Source of the DNA: Paenibacillus taichungensis
Lineage (GTDB): Bacteria > Bacillota > Bacilli > Paenibacillales > Paenibacillaceae
DNA length: 64,000 bases
Assembly: GCF_013359905.1 (NCBI RefSeq)
Contig: NZ_JABMCC010000118.1
Coordinates: 372,001 to 436,000 of the forward strand
Reading direction: 5' to 3'
In this document: positions 53,842-63,346 of the stretch, piece after piece
How positions within the stretch are numbered: position 1 is the first letter of the stretch
How the letters are laid out: each line of letters starts with the position of its first letter
Made by a program: the position numbers and the translations under genes
Notes under the pieces: generated by a model
The model's database searches: none
Seen by the model: the letters and a program-made list of their open reading frames with translations, nothing else
Told to the model about the DNA's origin: nothing

Positions 53842-54078
53842 GTGGCGCGCATGTTTCGGGTACTCGGGTTCTTCACGCTAGCGATTGGCCTGATGGCTTT
53901 TGCGGGAGACCTGGTCGAAATGGCTTTGCTTTTTTTCCTGCAGACTGCGTTTTTTGTCATTTTGGGATATTTGAAATTTACGGAACGTACGTACATATTG
54001 CTCTTCTGGGGCTATATGATCGTGACATTCACAGGGTTCAGCTATTGGACCGTATTCCAAATGGATTTGCCGCTCTAA
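53842..54078 (+). CDS. DUF2626 family membrane protein (YqgY-like)
   Basis: A protein of 78 residues with three short hydrophobic segments. The N-terminus MARMFRVLGFFTLAIGLMAF and the central LFFLQTAFFVILGYLKFTER match the DUF2626/YqgY family of Bacillales, which has no known function. I use the GTG at 53842, which has GGAGG seven bases upstream; a longer frame begins at 53764 inside the promoter and cannot be translated. A terminator follows. Confidence 0.85.
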   Translation: MARMFRVLGFFTLAIGLMAFAGDLVEMALLFFLQTAFFVILGYLKFTERTYILLFWGYMIVTFTGFSYWTVFQMDLPL

Positions 54079-54093
54079 TCCGCCAGCAGCATC

Positions 54094-54126
54094 AAAGCGA
54101 TCCGGCTAATGTCGGATTGCTTTTTT
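54094..54126 (+). terminator. Terminator of the DUF2626 gene
   Basis: AAGCGATCCG pairs with CGGATTGCTT (one G-T pair), followed by TTTTTT. Confidence 0.88.
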
Positions 54127-54259
54127 GTCGTTTTCAGATTAAATGACTATTCTTTGTGTTATGTAACCACTACGGATATTTCACGTATCTATTTCATATA
54201 TTGTCTGGAAGAGATAAGCCTGGTCGCATCATATGTAGGTATGGAAAGGAGAATGATGG

Positions 54260-55339
54260 GTGAAACGTCGATACGGCATTCCCGGCTTCATCGTATGTAT
54301 TATATTTTTGATCCAGCTACCTTGGACTTATGCCTATGGAGAGCCTTCATCTGAGGAAACACGCGAAATACTGCAACAAAGCCTATCCATCGTCGAAATC
54401 GATCATGAAATCGAACGTATTACAGCAAGACAAAAACAGTTGGACGAACAGCGTCAGACGTTATCCATTCAGCTTCAGGAACAGGAAGACCAGATACATA
54501 CTCAGCAAGACCGAGCGGGCGCAGTTGTAAGATCCTACTATACCGGGGAGCGTGATAGTCTCTTGATGACGGTACTCGGAGCAAGATCCATTAAGGATCT
54601 GTTCATTCTATACGATTACTATCAGATTATTATTGGCAGGGATCAGGCTGTTCTGGACAAGTATCAAGATCGATATCGCACGATGCAGCAAACGTCTGCC
54701 CAGATTAATCAGACCTCTGCAGAGCTGTCTGAACTCAAAAATAATCTTCAACATCAACGTGAACGGGTACTTGCATTGCAGAAAGAAGTGGACGGAAAAG
54801 TAGCTGCCAGCGGGGATGCTGCAGCCATGCAAAAATTGATGGATGAGTTGACCATCTATTGGGAGAACATTGGCATATACGAGGTCAAGCGATATTTTAA
54901 AGCTTTGGCATCAGCTATGCAGAACCTGCCACAGTTTATCCAAGAACAAAACGGAGGAATCTCCACTACTGGAACATCGTACACCATTCGAATTGGACAA
55001 GATGAGCTGAATACGTTTCTTCGATCACAGAATCCGATCTTTGAAGACTTCGCCTTTCAGTTCGACAAAGATCGAATCACTGCTTCCGGGCAGCGTGATC
55101 AGTTGCAATTAAGCATTGAAGGTCATTATACGGTCGAAAATGAACCGCAGAATTCAATTCGATTTCATGTCGATAAACTTGTGTTTAATCAGTTAGAACT
55201 ACCCGATACCACACGTCGTATGCTGGAACGAGAATTCGATCTCGGATTTTACCCACAGAAAATTCTGTCCTTTGTCAAAGCCACAGAGGTATCCACAAGC
55301 GAAGGCATACTTGAAGTAAAGCTCGCCATTTCATTTTGA
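54260..55339 (+). CDS. Secreted coiled-coil protein of unknown function
   Basis: A protein of 359 residues. A signal peptide (KRRYGIPGFIVCIIFLIQLPWTYAYG, core IVCIIFLIQLPWTYA) precedes a long coiled coil, about residues 35-90 and 125-170, with an interrupting segment VVRSYYTGERDSLLMTVLG that resembles the N-terminal coiled-coil domain of PcsB/EnvC-type hydrolase regulators. The C-terminal half (about 210-359) is a beta-rich domain I do not recognise, with no peptidase motif. GTG start at 54260 with AGGAG eight bases upstream. Its last nine bases overlap the end of the convergent gene. A wall-hydrolase regulator is possible but unproven. Confidence 0.75.
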   Translation: MKRRYGIPGFIVCIIFLIQLPWTYAYGEPSSEETREILQQSLSIVEIDHEIERITARQKQLDEQRQTLSIQLQEQEDQIHTQQDRAGAVVRSYYTGERDSLLMTVLGARSIKDLFILYDYYQIIIGRDQAVLDKYQDRYRTMQQTSAQINQTSAELSELKNNLQHQRERVLALQKEVDGKVAASGDAAAMQKLMDELTIYWENIGIYEVKRYFKALASAMQNLPQFIQEQNGGISTTGTSYTIRIGQDELNTFLRSQNPIFEDFAFQFDKDRITASGQRDQLQLSIEGHYTVENEPQNSIRFHVDKLVFNQLELPDTTRRMLEREFDLGFYPQKILSFVKATEVSTSEGILEVKLAISF

Positions 55340-56611
55340 CGAGCTTTGCAAGGCAATAATACTTTTGACATATTGATTAGCCGTAATCTCTCCCGCAAGA
55401 AGTTGTTGTATCTTTTTTTGAAAGGCAGAAGTTAGTATAGGACTTTCCGTCATTACGGCCTGTGAAGATTCAGCTGGAAACCAGGATTTTACATCAGTCG
55501 TATCATACTTCGTTATTAGTTTCTGTGACTCAAGATCTAGTTCCTGTTGCTTTGCTGGTAAATAGTTAGCCTGTTGGTGCCACTCCGATTGCACGGTAGA
55601 GGAAGTCATTCCTTCAATCCAGCGGCTGGCCTCTTCCGCCTCAAGTGAGCCAGCTGCGATAACAAGACTTCTTGATCTTAGCGGTTCCAACGCACTGAGA
55701 GCTATCTTCTCCGATGAGCTCTGATCGCCTGCCCCGGCTTTATCTCCACTCAACAAACGAGAAAGCAACGTTACTACCATAGGAGTTCCCGTCTGCTCAT
55801 CAGAAGAAAAGATCATCGGATTTATGGATTCGGCTGTAATGTGCGACTGAATCTGATCCAACAGCTGTATGATTTGTTGGTATGCCTCCGTCTGCGAAGA
55901 AGTTTGCGCTTTCTTAATTTTGTCGGGGGCCATGCCTGGCTCAAACTGATTCAGCCACGCACTTACCGCATGAAGGTCATTTGAATTTATACTTATCAAA
56001 TCCGTTCCATCTTGTGTTGCTTGTTGTACAAGTTTGATCCATTGCTCCTTATTTTCGGGTAAACCTGCCAAACCGGCTTCGTCTAGGAATGGAGAGCGGG
56101 CTGCGAGTACATAAGCGTCAAAATCAAACGGCATCCCCCATTGGTAACCATTCCACTCTGTCATTTCACGTAAGCCAACCACAGTTTCTCCCAAAGACTT
56201 GGACAGTGTTGTACCGTTTAACGGATACAGATGTCCTTTTTTGGCATGATATTGAACTTCCGCGCTATCCAGAAGAATAATATCCCCGCTCTCTCCTACC
56301 GAAAACTTATTATCAAGCACTCGCTTATATGTAACTGGCTCCAAATTCCGAAGACTGATTTCCACATGTTGAGAAGTTGCTACTTCATTAGCCATCTTTT
56401 TAAACGATTTAAAGTCGGTCTCAGACATCGAGACTACAATCTCTAATGGGGCATGTTGGTCTTCACTACGAGATGACGTGTTGGGAAATGCATCTTTTTC
56501 CGAATCTCGTTCCTGATTAAGCTGTGAACCTCTAAAATCAAAGCTGGGAGACAGAATCGTTAACGAAAGCAGTAGCACTGCGAACAAAACAACCTGGTGT
56601 CCACGCTTCAT
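55331..56611 (-). CDS. Extracellular solute-binding protein, family 1-like, without lipobox
   Basis: A protein of 426 residues. After the signal or anchor sequence (VVLFAVLLLSLTILSPSF) comes a polar linker, then a periplasmic-binding fold with SBP1 features: GDIILLDSAEVQYHAKKGHLYPL (core GDIILLDSAE), WNGYQWGMPFDFDAYVLAA (core GYQWGMPFDFDAYVLA) and WIEGMTSSTVQSEW. No Cys follows the hydrophobic stretch, so it is not a standard lipoprotein, and no transporter genes adjoin. The ATG at 56611 has AGGAGGGG upstream. It overlaps the convergent coiled-coil gene by nine bases. It may sense or bind a sugar rather than serve import. Confidence 0.78.
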   Translation of the reverse strand: MKRGHQVVLFAVLLLSLTILSPSFDFRGSQLNQERDSEKDAFPNTSSRSEDQHAPLEIVVSMSETDFKSFKKMANEVATSQHVEISLRNLEPVTYKRVLDNKFSVGESGDIILLDSAEVQYHAKKGHLYPLNGTTLSKSLGETVVGLREMTEWNGYQWGMPFDFDAYVLAARSPFLDEAGLAGLPENKEQWIKLVQQATQDGTDLISINSNDLHAVSAWLNQFEPGMAPDKIKKAQTSSQTEAYQQIIQLLDQIQSHITAESINPMIFSSDEQTGTPMVVTLLSRLLSGDKAGAGDQSSSEKIALSALEPLRSRSLVIAAGSLEAEEASRWIEGMTSSTVQSEWHQQANYLPAKQQELDLESQKLITKYDTTDVKSWFPAESSQAVMTESPILTSAFQKKIQQLLAGEITANQYVKSIIALQSSSK

Positions 56612-56764
56612 TAACTTCCCCTCCTTGCTCACCTAATTTTTTCCTGCAACACTCATTGTAACAAATAAGTAGTGCTCTTGTCCTATCCTGCCAAAAAACA
56701 GTTTTCCGATATTTTGCATACCTCGAGCATATCGAGTTCTGTGCAATAACTGATTTTTATTTTT

Positions 56765-56794
56765 CCAGCAAAAAACCGGCCCTAAGAGCCGGTT
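56765..56794 (-). terminator. Terminator of phoH/ylaK
   Basis: AACCGGC pairs with GCCGGTT around a 7-base loop, followed on the minus strand by TTTTTGC; 40 bases past the phoH stop. Confidence 0.88.
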
Positions 56795-56833
56795 CAATAG
56801 AAACATTTTCCGGGAAATAAACTTCCCGTTACC

Positions 56834-58168
56834 TTACAATAAATCCGCTGCAAGCTGAGCCAACTTGGAACGTTCTCCTTTTTCCAGCATAATGTGTCCA
56901 CTGATTCCCTCTTGCTTGAACCGCTCCACAATATACGTCAGACCATTACTTGCTGAGTCCAGATAAGGATGGTCTATTTGCTCAGGGTCACCCATCAAAA
57001 TGATTTTACTGCCTTCGCCCACCCTTGATACAATAGTCTTCACTTCATGTCGAGACAGATTCTGCGCTTCATCAATAATGATGAACTGTCCTGGTATAGA
57101 CCGTCCACGAATATAAGTGAGTGCCTCAACCTGAATACTGCCAAGACCCATTAGAATTTTATCAATGTCGCCTGCTTTTTTGGTATCAAACAAAAATTCC
57201 AAGTTATCATAAATCGGCTGCATCCATGGTCTTAGTTTTTCTTCTTTCTCACCAGGGAGATAACCGATATCTTTCCCCATCGGAACAACCGGACGAGCGA
57301 TCAATAATTTTTTGTACTTATGATCATCCTCCACTTTAAGTAAACCCGCAGCAAGCGCCAACAAAGTTTTTCCTGTACCCGCCTTTCCTGTAATCGTGAC
57401 AAGTGGAATATCATCATTCAGGAGCAGTTCTAGGGCCATACGCTGTTGCGCGTTACGTGCACTGATGCCCCATACATTATCATTACTAAGGAAAAGTGGT
57501 TCCAACTTCGTTCCTTCTGTATTTACTTTGAGTAAAGCCGATTTATTGGTTCCCATCTCATCCTTGAGAATTACAAATTCATTCGGGTAAAGCGAATAAG
57601 ACAACTGTAACGGTTTGATCGGTAGGAAGCGATATGTGTAAAACTCATCAATGACCGAAGGATGAACCTTCAGGGCAGTATAGCCTGGATATAATTCACT
57701 AAGGCCTGCCGTTCGATCTGATAAGTAATCCTGTGTGAAAAGACCGAGTACATCCGCTTTGATACGAACAAGCACATCCTTGCTGACCAGAACCACTTGT
57801 CGCTCAACGACCTCTTTCTCATTTTCCTCAATCTGATAATTCAGTGCGACGGCCAAAATCCGATTATCGTTGGATACCTCTCCAAACATTTCCTGTACTT
57901 TTACAAAACTACGATGATTCAGTTCCACTTTCAGATAGCCTCCATTAGCTAAAGGGACGCCACTGTGCAGATGTCCCAATTCACGCAACCCATCAAGAAG
58001 TCTTGATACATTACGGGCATTACGCCCAATTTCATCGGCATTTCTTTTTTTGGAGTCGATCTCCTCCAGTACAACCGCGGGAATGATTACCTCATGTTCA
58101 TCAAAGGCAAATATGGCATTGGGGTCATGCAGAAGCACGTTCGTATCCAATACAAAAATCTTTTTCAT
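56834..58168 (-). CDS. PhoH-family PIN-domain ATPase (YlaK)
   Basis: A protein of 444 residues: an N-terminal PIN nuclease domain (FVLDTNVLLHDPNAIF; acidic residues in EEIDSKK and further on) to about residue 130, then a PhoH ATPase domain with Walker A TITGKAGTGKTLLALAAG and Walker B QFIIIDEAQNLSRHEVKT (core FIIIDEAQNLS). PhoH2-type proteins couple RNA unwinding or handling to PIN-mediated cleavage. It matches YlaK of B. subtilis, next to ylaJ as there, but the two genes are divergent here. Confidence 0.93.
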   Translation of the reverse strand: MKKIFVLDTNVLLHDPNAIFAFDEHEVIIPAVVLEEIDSKKRNADEIGRNARNVSRLLDGLRELGHLHSGVPLANGGYLKVELNHRSFVKVQEMFGEVSNDNRILAVALNYQIEENEKEVVERQVVLVSKDVLVRIKADVLGLFTQDYLSDRTAGLSELYPGYTALKVHPSVIDEFYTYRFLPIKPLQLSYSLYPNEFVILKDEMGTNKSALLKVNTEGTKLEPLFLSNDNVWGISARNAQQRMALELLLNDDIPLVTITGKAGTGKTLLALAAGLLKVEDDHKYKKLLIARPVVPMGKDIGYLPGEKEEKLRPWMQPIYDNLEFLFDTKKAGDIDKILMGLGSIQVEALTYIRGRSIPGQFIIIDEAQNLSRHEVKTIVSRVGEGSKIILMGDPEQIDHPYLDSASNGLTYIVERFKQEGISGHIMLEKGERSKLAQLAADLL

Positions 58169-58321
58169 TCAATCCCCTCCAAAGCGGCGTCGTTAAAGGC
58201 ATGGATAAGTTTGATCTTTCAGCAGCGACATGGACAATCATGCTCCCATACATAAATGTATTCGACTAGGACAAAATAATTGTCAACCATTCTGAAAAAC
58301 TCCAGGAAAGGATGAACATTT

Positions 58322-59017
58322 ATGAAATATTGGGTTTGCACGCTGCTTCTGATCTTTATACTTACAGGCTGCAACAGTTCTACACGTAATGCCTCGCAGC
58401 AACAAGGTCAGCATGCCAAAGGTTACGGAGGAAATGTTACAACTCAGCAAGACCAAAGGAAAGGATCTCACATGCTCAATACTCAGGAAGATCGGTTGCA
58501 CCCTTCAGCTGTGGACCATCTGACCGAAAATACAGGTGAGGTTCATGAGAAAAACGTTATGGACAACACCAAAGCCGATCGGATGCCAAATGAAAAAAGG
58601 GTGACCCACCTCAAAACACTTGCCAAGCAAGTGGAAGGTGTCAAAGATGCCAACTGTGTCATTCTTGGTAATACAGCCGTAGTTGGCATTGATGTCGACG
58701 GTGAACTGGAGCGTGCACGAGTAGGTACAATTAAATACTCTGTAGCCGAAGCCCTCCGCAAAGATCCGGAAGGTGTGGATTCCATTGTTACCGCAGATGC
58801 TGATGTCACTGAACGCATTAAGGAAATTGGTGAGCATATTCGTCAAGGTCATCCAATATCCGGTTTCGCTTCAGAACTTGCTGACATGGTGGGCCGGATC
58901 ATTCCCCAACTACCCAAAGATGTCAAAGTCCGTCAAAATCCGGATGAACATGTTGAACGTGAACAACAAATGCAGCAGCTGCATTCTTCAGACAAAAGAC
59001 AACAAAAAGCCCAGTGA
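58322..59017 (+). CDS. YhcN/YlaJ family sporulation lipoprotein
   Basis: A protein of 231 residues. The signal peptide ends with the lipobox LTGC (Cys17). A polar Gln/Asn-rich linker of about 75 residues precedes a YhcN/YlaJ domain (about 100-200, from LAKQVEGVKDANCVILGNTAVVGIDVDG; core VKDANCVILGNTAVVGIDV). Such lipoproteins are found in the spore and influence germination. Start ATG at 58322 with AAAGGATG upstream. The last bases form half of a bidirectional terminator shared with the convergent gene. Confidence 0.9.
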   Translation: MKYWVCTLLLIFILTGCNSSTRNASQQQGQHAKGYGGNVTTQQDQRKGSHMLNTQEDRLHPSAVDHLTENTGEVHEKNVMDNTKADRMPNEKRVTHLKTLAKQVEGVKDANCVILGNTAVVGIDVDGELERARVGTIKYSVAEALRKDPEGVDSIVTADADVTERIKEIGEHIRQGHPISGFASELADMVGRIIPQLPKDVKVRQNPDEHVEREQQMQQLHSSDKRQQKAQ

Positions 59018-59036
59018 TCTCTCACTAGGCTTTTTT
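59004..59036. terminator. Bidirectional terminator spanning both stop codons
   Basis: AAAAAGCC-C-AGTGA pairs with TCACT-A-GGCTTTTT around four bases. The stop codons of the YlaJ-like gene (59015-59017) and of the PPOX-fold gene (59025-59027) both lie inside the hairpin. Confidence 0.88.
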
Positions 59037-59477
59037 CATTGCAGTAAAAACCTGCTCATCTAATTTCTCAGCAGCACGCTGATCATATATTTTGACAAAT
59101 TGAGGCACAGAAGATAGCTGGGCTCCATAAAAAAGGGCGTTTCTTACCGCTTCAATGGAAATGTCGAAACAGCACATATTAAACGGAACATCCTGTAACG
59201 GATTTTGTCGTACGGAAGCACGTCCGTTTACCGCATACACCATCTCTTCTCCAAAAATGGTGACGGTAATAGCCGGGTTCTCGATCATATTGTTCACGAG
59301 ACGTGAACGATGATCAATCGCCACACGAAGGGTAGAAGCATTCTCCGCATAAATCCAGGAGATTGCTGTTGATGTCGGACCTCCAGATTCAATGTCCACG
59401 GTGCTCAAAAGCACAAAGGTTTCGTTCTTGAATTGCTGTAAAAGAGATTCAGTCAATTGTGTGACGGCTTCGGACAT
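59025..59477 (-). CDS. Pyridoxamine 5'-phosphate oxidase-like (split beta-barrel) protein
   Basis: A protein of 150 residues with the FMN-binding split-barrel fold pattern: FVLLSTVDIESGGPTSTAISWIY (core STVDIESGGPTSTAISWI), ASTLRVAIDHRSRLVNNM and AVTIFGEEMVYAVNGRAS. The family includes flavin reductases and F420- or heme-binding proteins; the natural substrate here is unknown. It falls in the yla region near ylaJ and phoH. It ends seven bases from the convergent YlaJ-like gene. Confidence 0.8.
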   Translation of the reverse strand: MSEAVTQLTESLLQQFKNETFVLLSTVDIESGGPTSTAISWIYAENASTLRVAIDHRSRLVNNMIENPAITVTIFGEEMVYAVNGRASVRQNPLQDVPFNMCCFDISIEAVRNALFYGAQLSSVPQFVKIYDQRAAEKLDEQVFTAMKKA

Positions 59478-59576
59478 CCAACCAGCCCCCTAATCTTCTT
59501 TATGCAATTCTTAATTCGTTGTTGATGATATTATAGCATACCATCAAACTTGCTTCCAATCCCAAAAGAATCAATG

Positions 59577-60638
59577 TTACTCAGCTGTTGGAGATGCTGT
59601 TACTTTGCCTGAAAGTGTATCCTGCAACGCCTGTTTGGCATTAGCCAATTCAGTTTCGTTGATATATACATATGGACTTCTCCACTCTCCGGTTACAGGT
59701 GTGTAGTGCACATCCGATTTGGAAATATTCCAATAGGTTGAAATGAAGTTCTTCATTTGCTCTGATTCCACATCTGTTGTCATGTTATCGTCAACAGCGC
59801 CTATCACTTTACCAATCTTCGTTACGCCTCCCAGTGATTTCAACTGATCCAACATGGAATTCAACACTTGATTCTGACGTTTATTTCGGTCAAAGTCGTT
59901 GGATTCATCTGTCTTCGGCTTACAGTTCGATTTACGGTAACGAACAAAATCAAGTGCTTCTTTACCATCCAAATGCTGTGCACCAGCTACCAGGTTAATA
60001 TCCGTGCCATCGGCCGTATCTTTGTAACACATGTTTTTATCCACTGTCACATCCACGCCACCTACAGCATTAACCGCATCACGGAACGCTTGAAAATTCA
60101 ATACCGTTGTATAATTAATATCCACATTCAGATATTTTCCCATCATTTCTTTCATTTGGTCCTCTGCATTTTTGCCAGAGGTTTTTTCTTGGGCTTTAAA
60201 TTTAGGATAATAGGAATTCAATTTATTCGCCTTATATCCATCCAACTGAATACGGGTATCCCGAGGTAAAGATACAATGGTTGCCGTCTTGGTCTCCGGA
60301 TTCAGAGAAGCTACCATAACCACATCCGAGAGATACGTACCTGTTTCGGGACGGTTATCCGTACCTAGCAGCAACATCGTAATGGGTTTGGTTTTGGCTG
60401 ACATTCCAGCCGGTACTGGCTTATCAATACCCGTATCAGCTACCTGATTGTATACCCAATAGAGATATCCGCCGCCAACCACAATTGCAATAACCAATAA
60501 ACTTAAAATCAGTCTGCCAAAGGTTCGCATCTTTTTCTTCTTCTTTGGTTGCTTGCCTTTGCCGTTCTTCGATCCAGAAGCGCCGGATTGAGTCGGTGCC
60601 TGTCTCCGTGGAGGCAGTCCGTTCGAATTCGAGTTCAT
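59577..60638 (-). CDS. LytR-CpsA-Psr (LCP) family wall polymer ligase
   Basis: A protein of 353 residues: a Lys-rich cytoplasmic N-terminus (NGKGKQPKKKKK), one membrane helix (about residues 45-66), and an LCP domain with MLLLGTDNRPETGTYLSDVV, TIVSLPRDTRIQLDGY and ALDFVRYRKSN. The Arg and Asp residues in these motifs bind the polyprenyl pyrophosphate group. LCP enzymes attach teichoic acids or other secondary polymers to peptidoglycan, so products of lipid-linked sugar pathways could meet this enzyme. Monocistronic by spacing. Confidence 0.95.
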   Translation of the reverse strand: MNSNSNGLPPRRQAPTQSGASGSKNGKGKQPKKKKKMRTFGRLILSLLVIAIVVGGGYLYWVYNQVADTGIDKPVPAGMSAKTKPITMLLLGTDNRPETGTYLSDVVMVASLNPETKTATIVSLPRDTRIQLDGYKANKLNSYYPKFKAQEKTSGKNAEDQMKEMMGKYLNVDINYTTVLNFQAFRDAVNAVGGVDVTVDKNMCYKDTADGTDINLVAGAQHLDGKEALDFVRYRKSNCKPKTDESNDFDRNKRQNQVLNSMLDQLKSLGGVTKIGKVIGAVDDNMTTDVESEQMKNFISTYWNISKSDVHYTPVTGEWRSPYVYINETELANAKQALQDTLSGKVTASPTAE

Positions 60639-60728
60639 ATCTTCAACACCTTTATCACATCTGTTTTGGCCTATATATAAGACAACCGCTTTCCCTAAGG
60701 AAAACGGATGGTCTATACTATACAGAAT

Positions 60729-61025
60729 TTATGAGTTTCGAGCGGCAGCTTCCGCTTTTTTCTTTTGACGACCTTCAATAAAATAACGCACTCTCACTAA
60801 CAACATCAAACCAACCGCGACCAACAAACATTGAATGATGGGCAGCTTGTCGATCTGAAAAATAAGAAGCATGAATGTGCCCATCGCCATCAAAATATAG
60901 AGAACGATTTCCTTACCAAGTGGCAATTTCTGACGTACCCGAAACACCTTGTTATATACGTAAGTAATCAATACAAAGATGACGATGTAGGCTACGATCG
61001 GGTGTGATGCGAACCATGCTTGCAT
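60729..61025 (-). CDS. YlaH-like family membrane protein
   Basis: A protein of 98 residues with three hydrophobic helices and a basic C-terminal tail (FIEGRQKKKAEAAARNS). The motif YVYNKVFRVRQKLPLGKEIVLY (core VFRVRQKLPLGKE) between helices 1 and 2 and the position after typA match YlaH of B. subtilis. Function unknown. Confidence 0.88.
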   Translation of the reverse strand: MQAWFASHPIVAYIVIFVLITYVYNKVFRVRQKLPLGKEIVLYILMAMGTFMLLIFQIDKLPIIQCLLVAVGLMLLVRVRYFIEGRQKKKAEAAARNS

Positions 61026-61324
61026 GCACAGCCAGCTCCTTTCGTGTTCATGCTAGGATATAAGTTAACTATTGTGAAACCCTTTCGATAACTCTGAATA
61101 AGACACACATCGGAGGTGACCGTTCCGGTATCGGATCGTTCTTTTGATCGCTGTTATCCCCAGATTTTTTTGATCCATTTACTCAATGGTAAAATCCGGG
61201 GATAAAGGCGAACGCTTCGCTTCTGCAGAATCGAACCCGATCCCTTCACTACTTCCACTGTGCATAACATCGTTAACTTCTATGTTCCATCAAACGTTAA
61301 CTTATATAGTTTATTTTGTTGTTA
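61026..61324. other. Noncoding gap between typA and ylaH, with a long hairpin
   Basis: This 299-base stretch contains no credible gene. It holds the hairpin at 61154-61205 and a GCGAACGCTTCGC palindrome just after it (61208-61220). Confidence 0.6.
61154..61205. repeat. Long interrupted hairpin, candidate dispersed repeat
   Basis: TTATCCCC-A-GATTTT pairs with AAAATC-C-GGGGATAA, and the loop contains a further CCATT/AATGG pairing. Confidence 0.6.
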
Positions 61325-63169
61325 TTAGGCTTTCGAAGCCATTTTACGTTGTTTCTCAGCACGCTCACGCTCGGATTTATTCAGGATCTTCTTACGAAGA
61401 CGAATAGATTTCGGTGTAATCTCACAATATTCATCTTCATTCAGATATTCAAGCGCCTGTTCCAACGAGAAGATAATCGGAGTTTTAATTTTAACCGTAT
61501 CATCTTTACCAGAAGAACGAACGTTAGTCAGTTGTTTTTCTTTGCAGATGTTAACAACGATATCATTGTCACGTGTATGTTCACCAACAATCATACCTTC
61601 GTAGATTTCAGTACCCGGCTCCAAGAAGAGCGTACCGCGATCCTCAACGCCCATCATGCCATAGAACGTAGATGTACCAGTTTCAGTTGAGATCAGCACG
61701 CCTTGGTGACGTCCACCTACTTGACCGGATACTACTGGAGCGTAGCTGTCAAATGCATGGTTCATTACACCGTAACCACGAGTCAATGTCAGGAAGTTGG
61801 TGCTATATCCGATCAAACCACGTGCTGGGATCAGGAACTCCAGACGAACTTGGCCACTACCTGTGTTGACCATGTTAACCATCTCTGCTTTACGTGCGCC
61901 CAGGCTCTCCATTACGGAACCCATGCTTTCTTCAGGGATATCAATCAACAAGCGCTCTAGAGGTTCCATTTTCTTACCGTCAACTTCTTTAACGATAACT
62001 TCTGGTTTGGATACTTGAAGCTCATATCCTTCACGACGCATATTTTCAATCAGGATACCTAAGTGAAGCTCACCACGTCCAGAAACGACAAATGCATCCG
62101 GGCTATCCGTTTCGTCAACACGAAGGGAAACGTCTGTTTCCAATTCTTTTAACAAACGCTCACGAAGTTTACGGGAAGTTACCCATTTACCTTCACGACC
62201 TGCGAATGGACTGTTGTTCACGAGGAACGTCATTTGCAGTGTAGGCTCATCAATTTTCAAAACTGGAAGTGCTTCAGGATTGTTTGGATCAGCGATGGTT
62301 TCACCAATGTTGATGTCCTTGATTCCTGCAATCGCGACGATGTCACCTGCTCCTGCTTCTTCCGTCTCAATACGTTTGAGACCCTGGAAACCGAACAGTT
62401 TCTCGATACGTGCAGTTTTGCTCTTACCATCACGCATAATAACCGTTACCGATTGTCCTTGACGGATCACACCGCGGTTAACACGACCAATGGCAATACG
62501 GCCAAGGTATTCATTGTAGTCCATCAAAGTAACGAGGAATTGAAGTGGTTCTTCAACATTTTCGGTAGGGTGTGGGATGTGACTAACGATGGTATTGTAG
62601 ATCGCCATCATGTTGTCATCCTGTTTAGCAGGATCACTTTCCATGCTGGATGTTCCGTTCAATGCGGAAGCATATACAACAGGGAATTCAAGTTGTTGAT
62701 CGTTGGCACCCAGTTCAATGAACAGGTCCAATACTTCATCAATTACCTCAGCCGGACGAGCCGCTGGACGGTCAATTTTGTTTACAACAACGATAGGTGT
62801 AAGGTTGTGCTCCAGTGCTTTACGCAATACAAATTTCGTTTGCGGCATACATCCTTCATAAGCATCAACAACGAGCAATACGCCGTCAACCATTTTCATG
62901 ATACGTTCCACTTCACCACCGAAGTCGGCGTGTCCTGGTGTATCCACAATATTGATCAGGTAATCTTTATAGGTAATAGCTGTGTTTTTGGCCAGAATCG
63001 TAATACCGCGTTCACGCTCCAAATCGTTGGAGTCCATTGCGCGCTCCTGTACCGTTTCGTGATCACGGAAAGTACCGGATTGCTGGAGCAACTTGTCGAC
63101 GAGCGTTGTTTTCCCGTGGTCGACGTGGGCAATAATCGCAATATTGCGAATGTGTTCTCTTGAATGCAT
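61325..63169 (-). CDS. typA: Translational GTPase TypA/BipA
   Basis: A GTPase of 614 residues that binds the ribosome and helps 50S assembly and stress adaptation. G motifs: [15 protein letters not shown] (G1), RGITI in [12 protein letters not shown] (G2), [16 protein letters not shown] (G3) and [10 protein letters not shown] (G4). EF-G-like domains and the TypA-specific C-terminal domain ([14 protein letters not shown]) follow. I start at the ATG at 63169 ([19 protein letters not shown]); an in-frame ATG at 63199 contains the AAGGA site used for this start. Confidence 0.97.
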   Translation of the reverse strand: MHSREHIRNIAIIAHVDHGKTTLVDKLLQQSGTFRDHETVQERAMDSNDLERERGITILAKNTAITYKDYLINIVDTPGHADFGGEVERIMKMVDGVLLVVDAYEGCMPQTKFVLRKALEHNLTPIVVVNKIDRPAARPAEVIDEVLDLFIELGANDQQLEFPVVYASALNGTSSMESDPAKQDDNMMAIYNTIVSHIPHPTENVEEPLQFLVTLMDYNEYLGRIAIGRVNRGVIRQGQSVTVIMRDGKSKTARIEKLFGFQGLKRIETEEAGAGDIVAIAGIKDINIGETIADPNNPEALPVLKIDEPTLQMTFLVNNSPFAGREGKWVTSRKLRERLLKELETDVSLRVDETDSPDAFVVSGRGELHLGILIENMRREGYELQVSKPEVIVKEVDGKKMEPLERLLIDIPEESMGSVMESLGARKAEMVNMVNTGSGQVRLEFLIPARGLIGYSTNFLTLTRGYGVMNHAFDSYAPVVSGQVGGRHQGVLISTETGTSTFYGMMGVEDRGTLFLEPGTEIYEGMIVGEHTRDNDIVVNICKEKQLTNVRSSGKDDTVKIKTPIIFSLEQALEYLNEDEYCEITPKSIRLRKKILNKSERERAEKQRKMASKA

Positions 63170-63250
63170 GGTTTGTATCCATATCCTTTCCAATTTCAAT
63201 TCTTATCTACTAAACTTCCCGCAAATTCGCAGGTTACTCACCCAAAATAA

Positions 63251-63271
63251 GCGTCGGTGATATCCCGACGC
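63251..63271 (-). other. Stem-loop in the typA 5' leader
   Basis: GCGTCGG pairs with CCGACGC around seven bases, starting about 11 bases after the predicted typA transcription start. The minus-strand tail TTATTTTG is weak, so it could be a leader structure or a poor terminator of the upstream gene. Confidence 0.5.
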
Positions 63272-63288
63272 ATGCCTATATCCCTTAT

Positions 63289-63316
63289 ATTATAGTTGAT
63301 CATAGGTAAAAATCAA
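63289..63316 (-). promoter_or_regulatory. Sigma-A promoter of typA
   Basis: Minus strand TTGATT (63311-63316), a 16-base spacer and a perfect TATAAT (63289-63294). Confidence 0.72.
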
Positions 63317-63346
63317 GATATTTCGCTTGAAAGACCGCTGGGAATG

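Noticed and set aside
62234-63163. Plus-strand frame of 309 codons opposite typA
   Set aside because: Antisense shadow of conserved GTPase motifs, rich in Cys, His, Phe and Asn.
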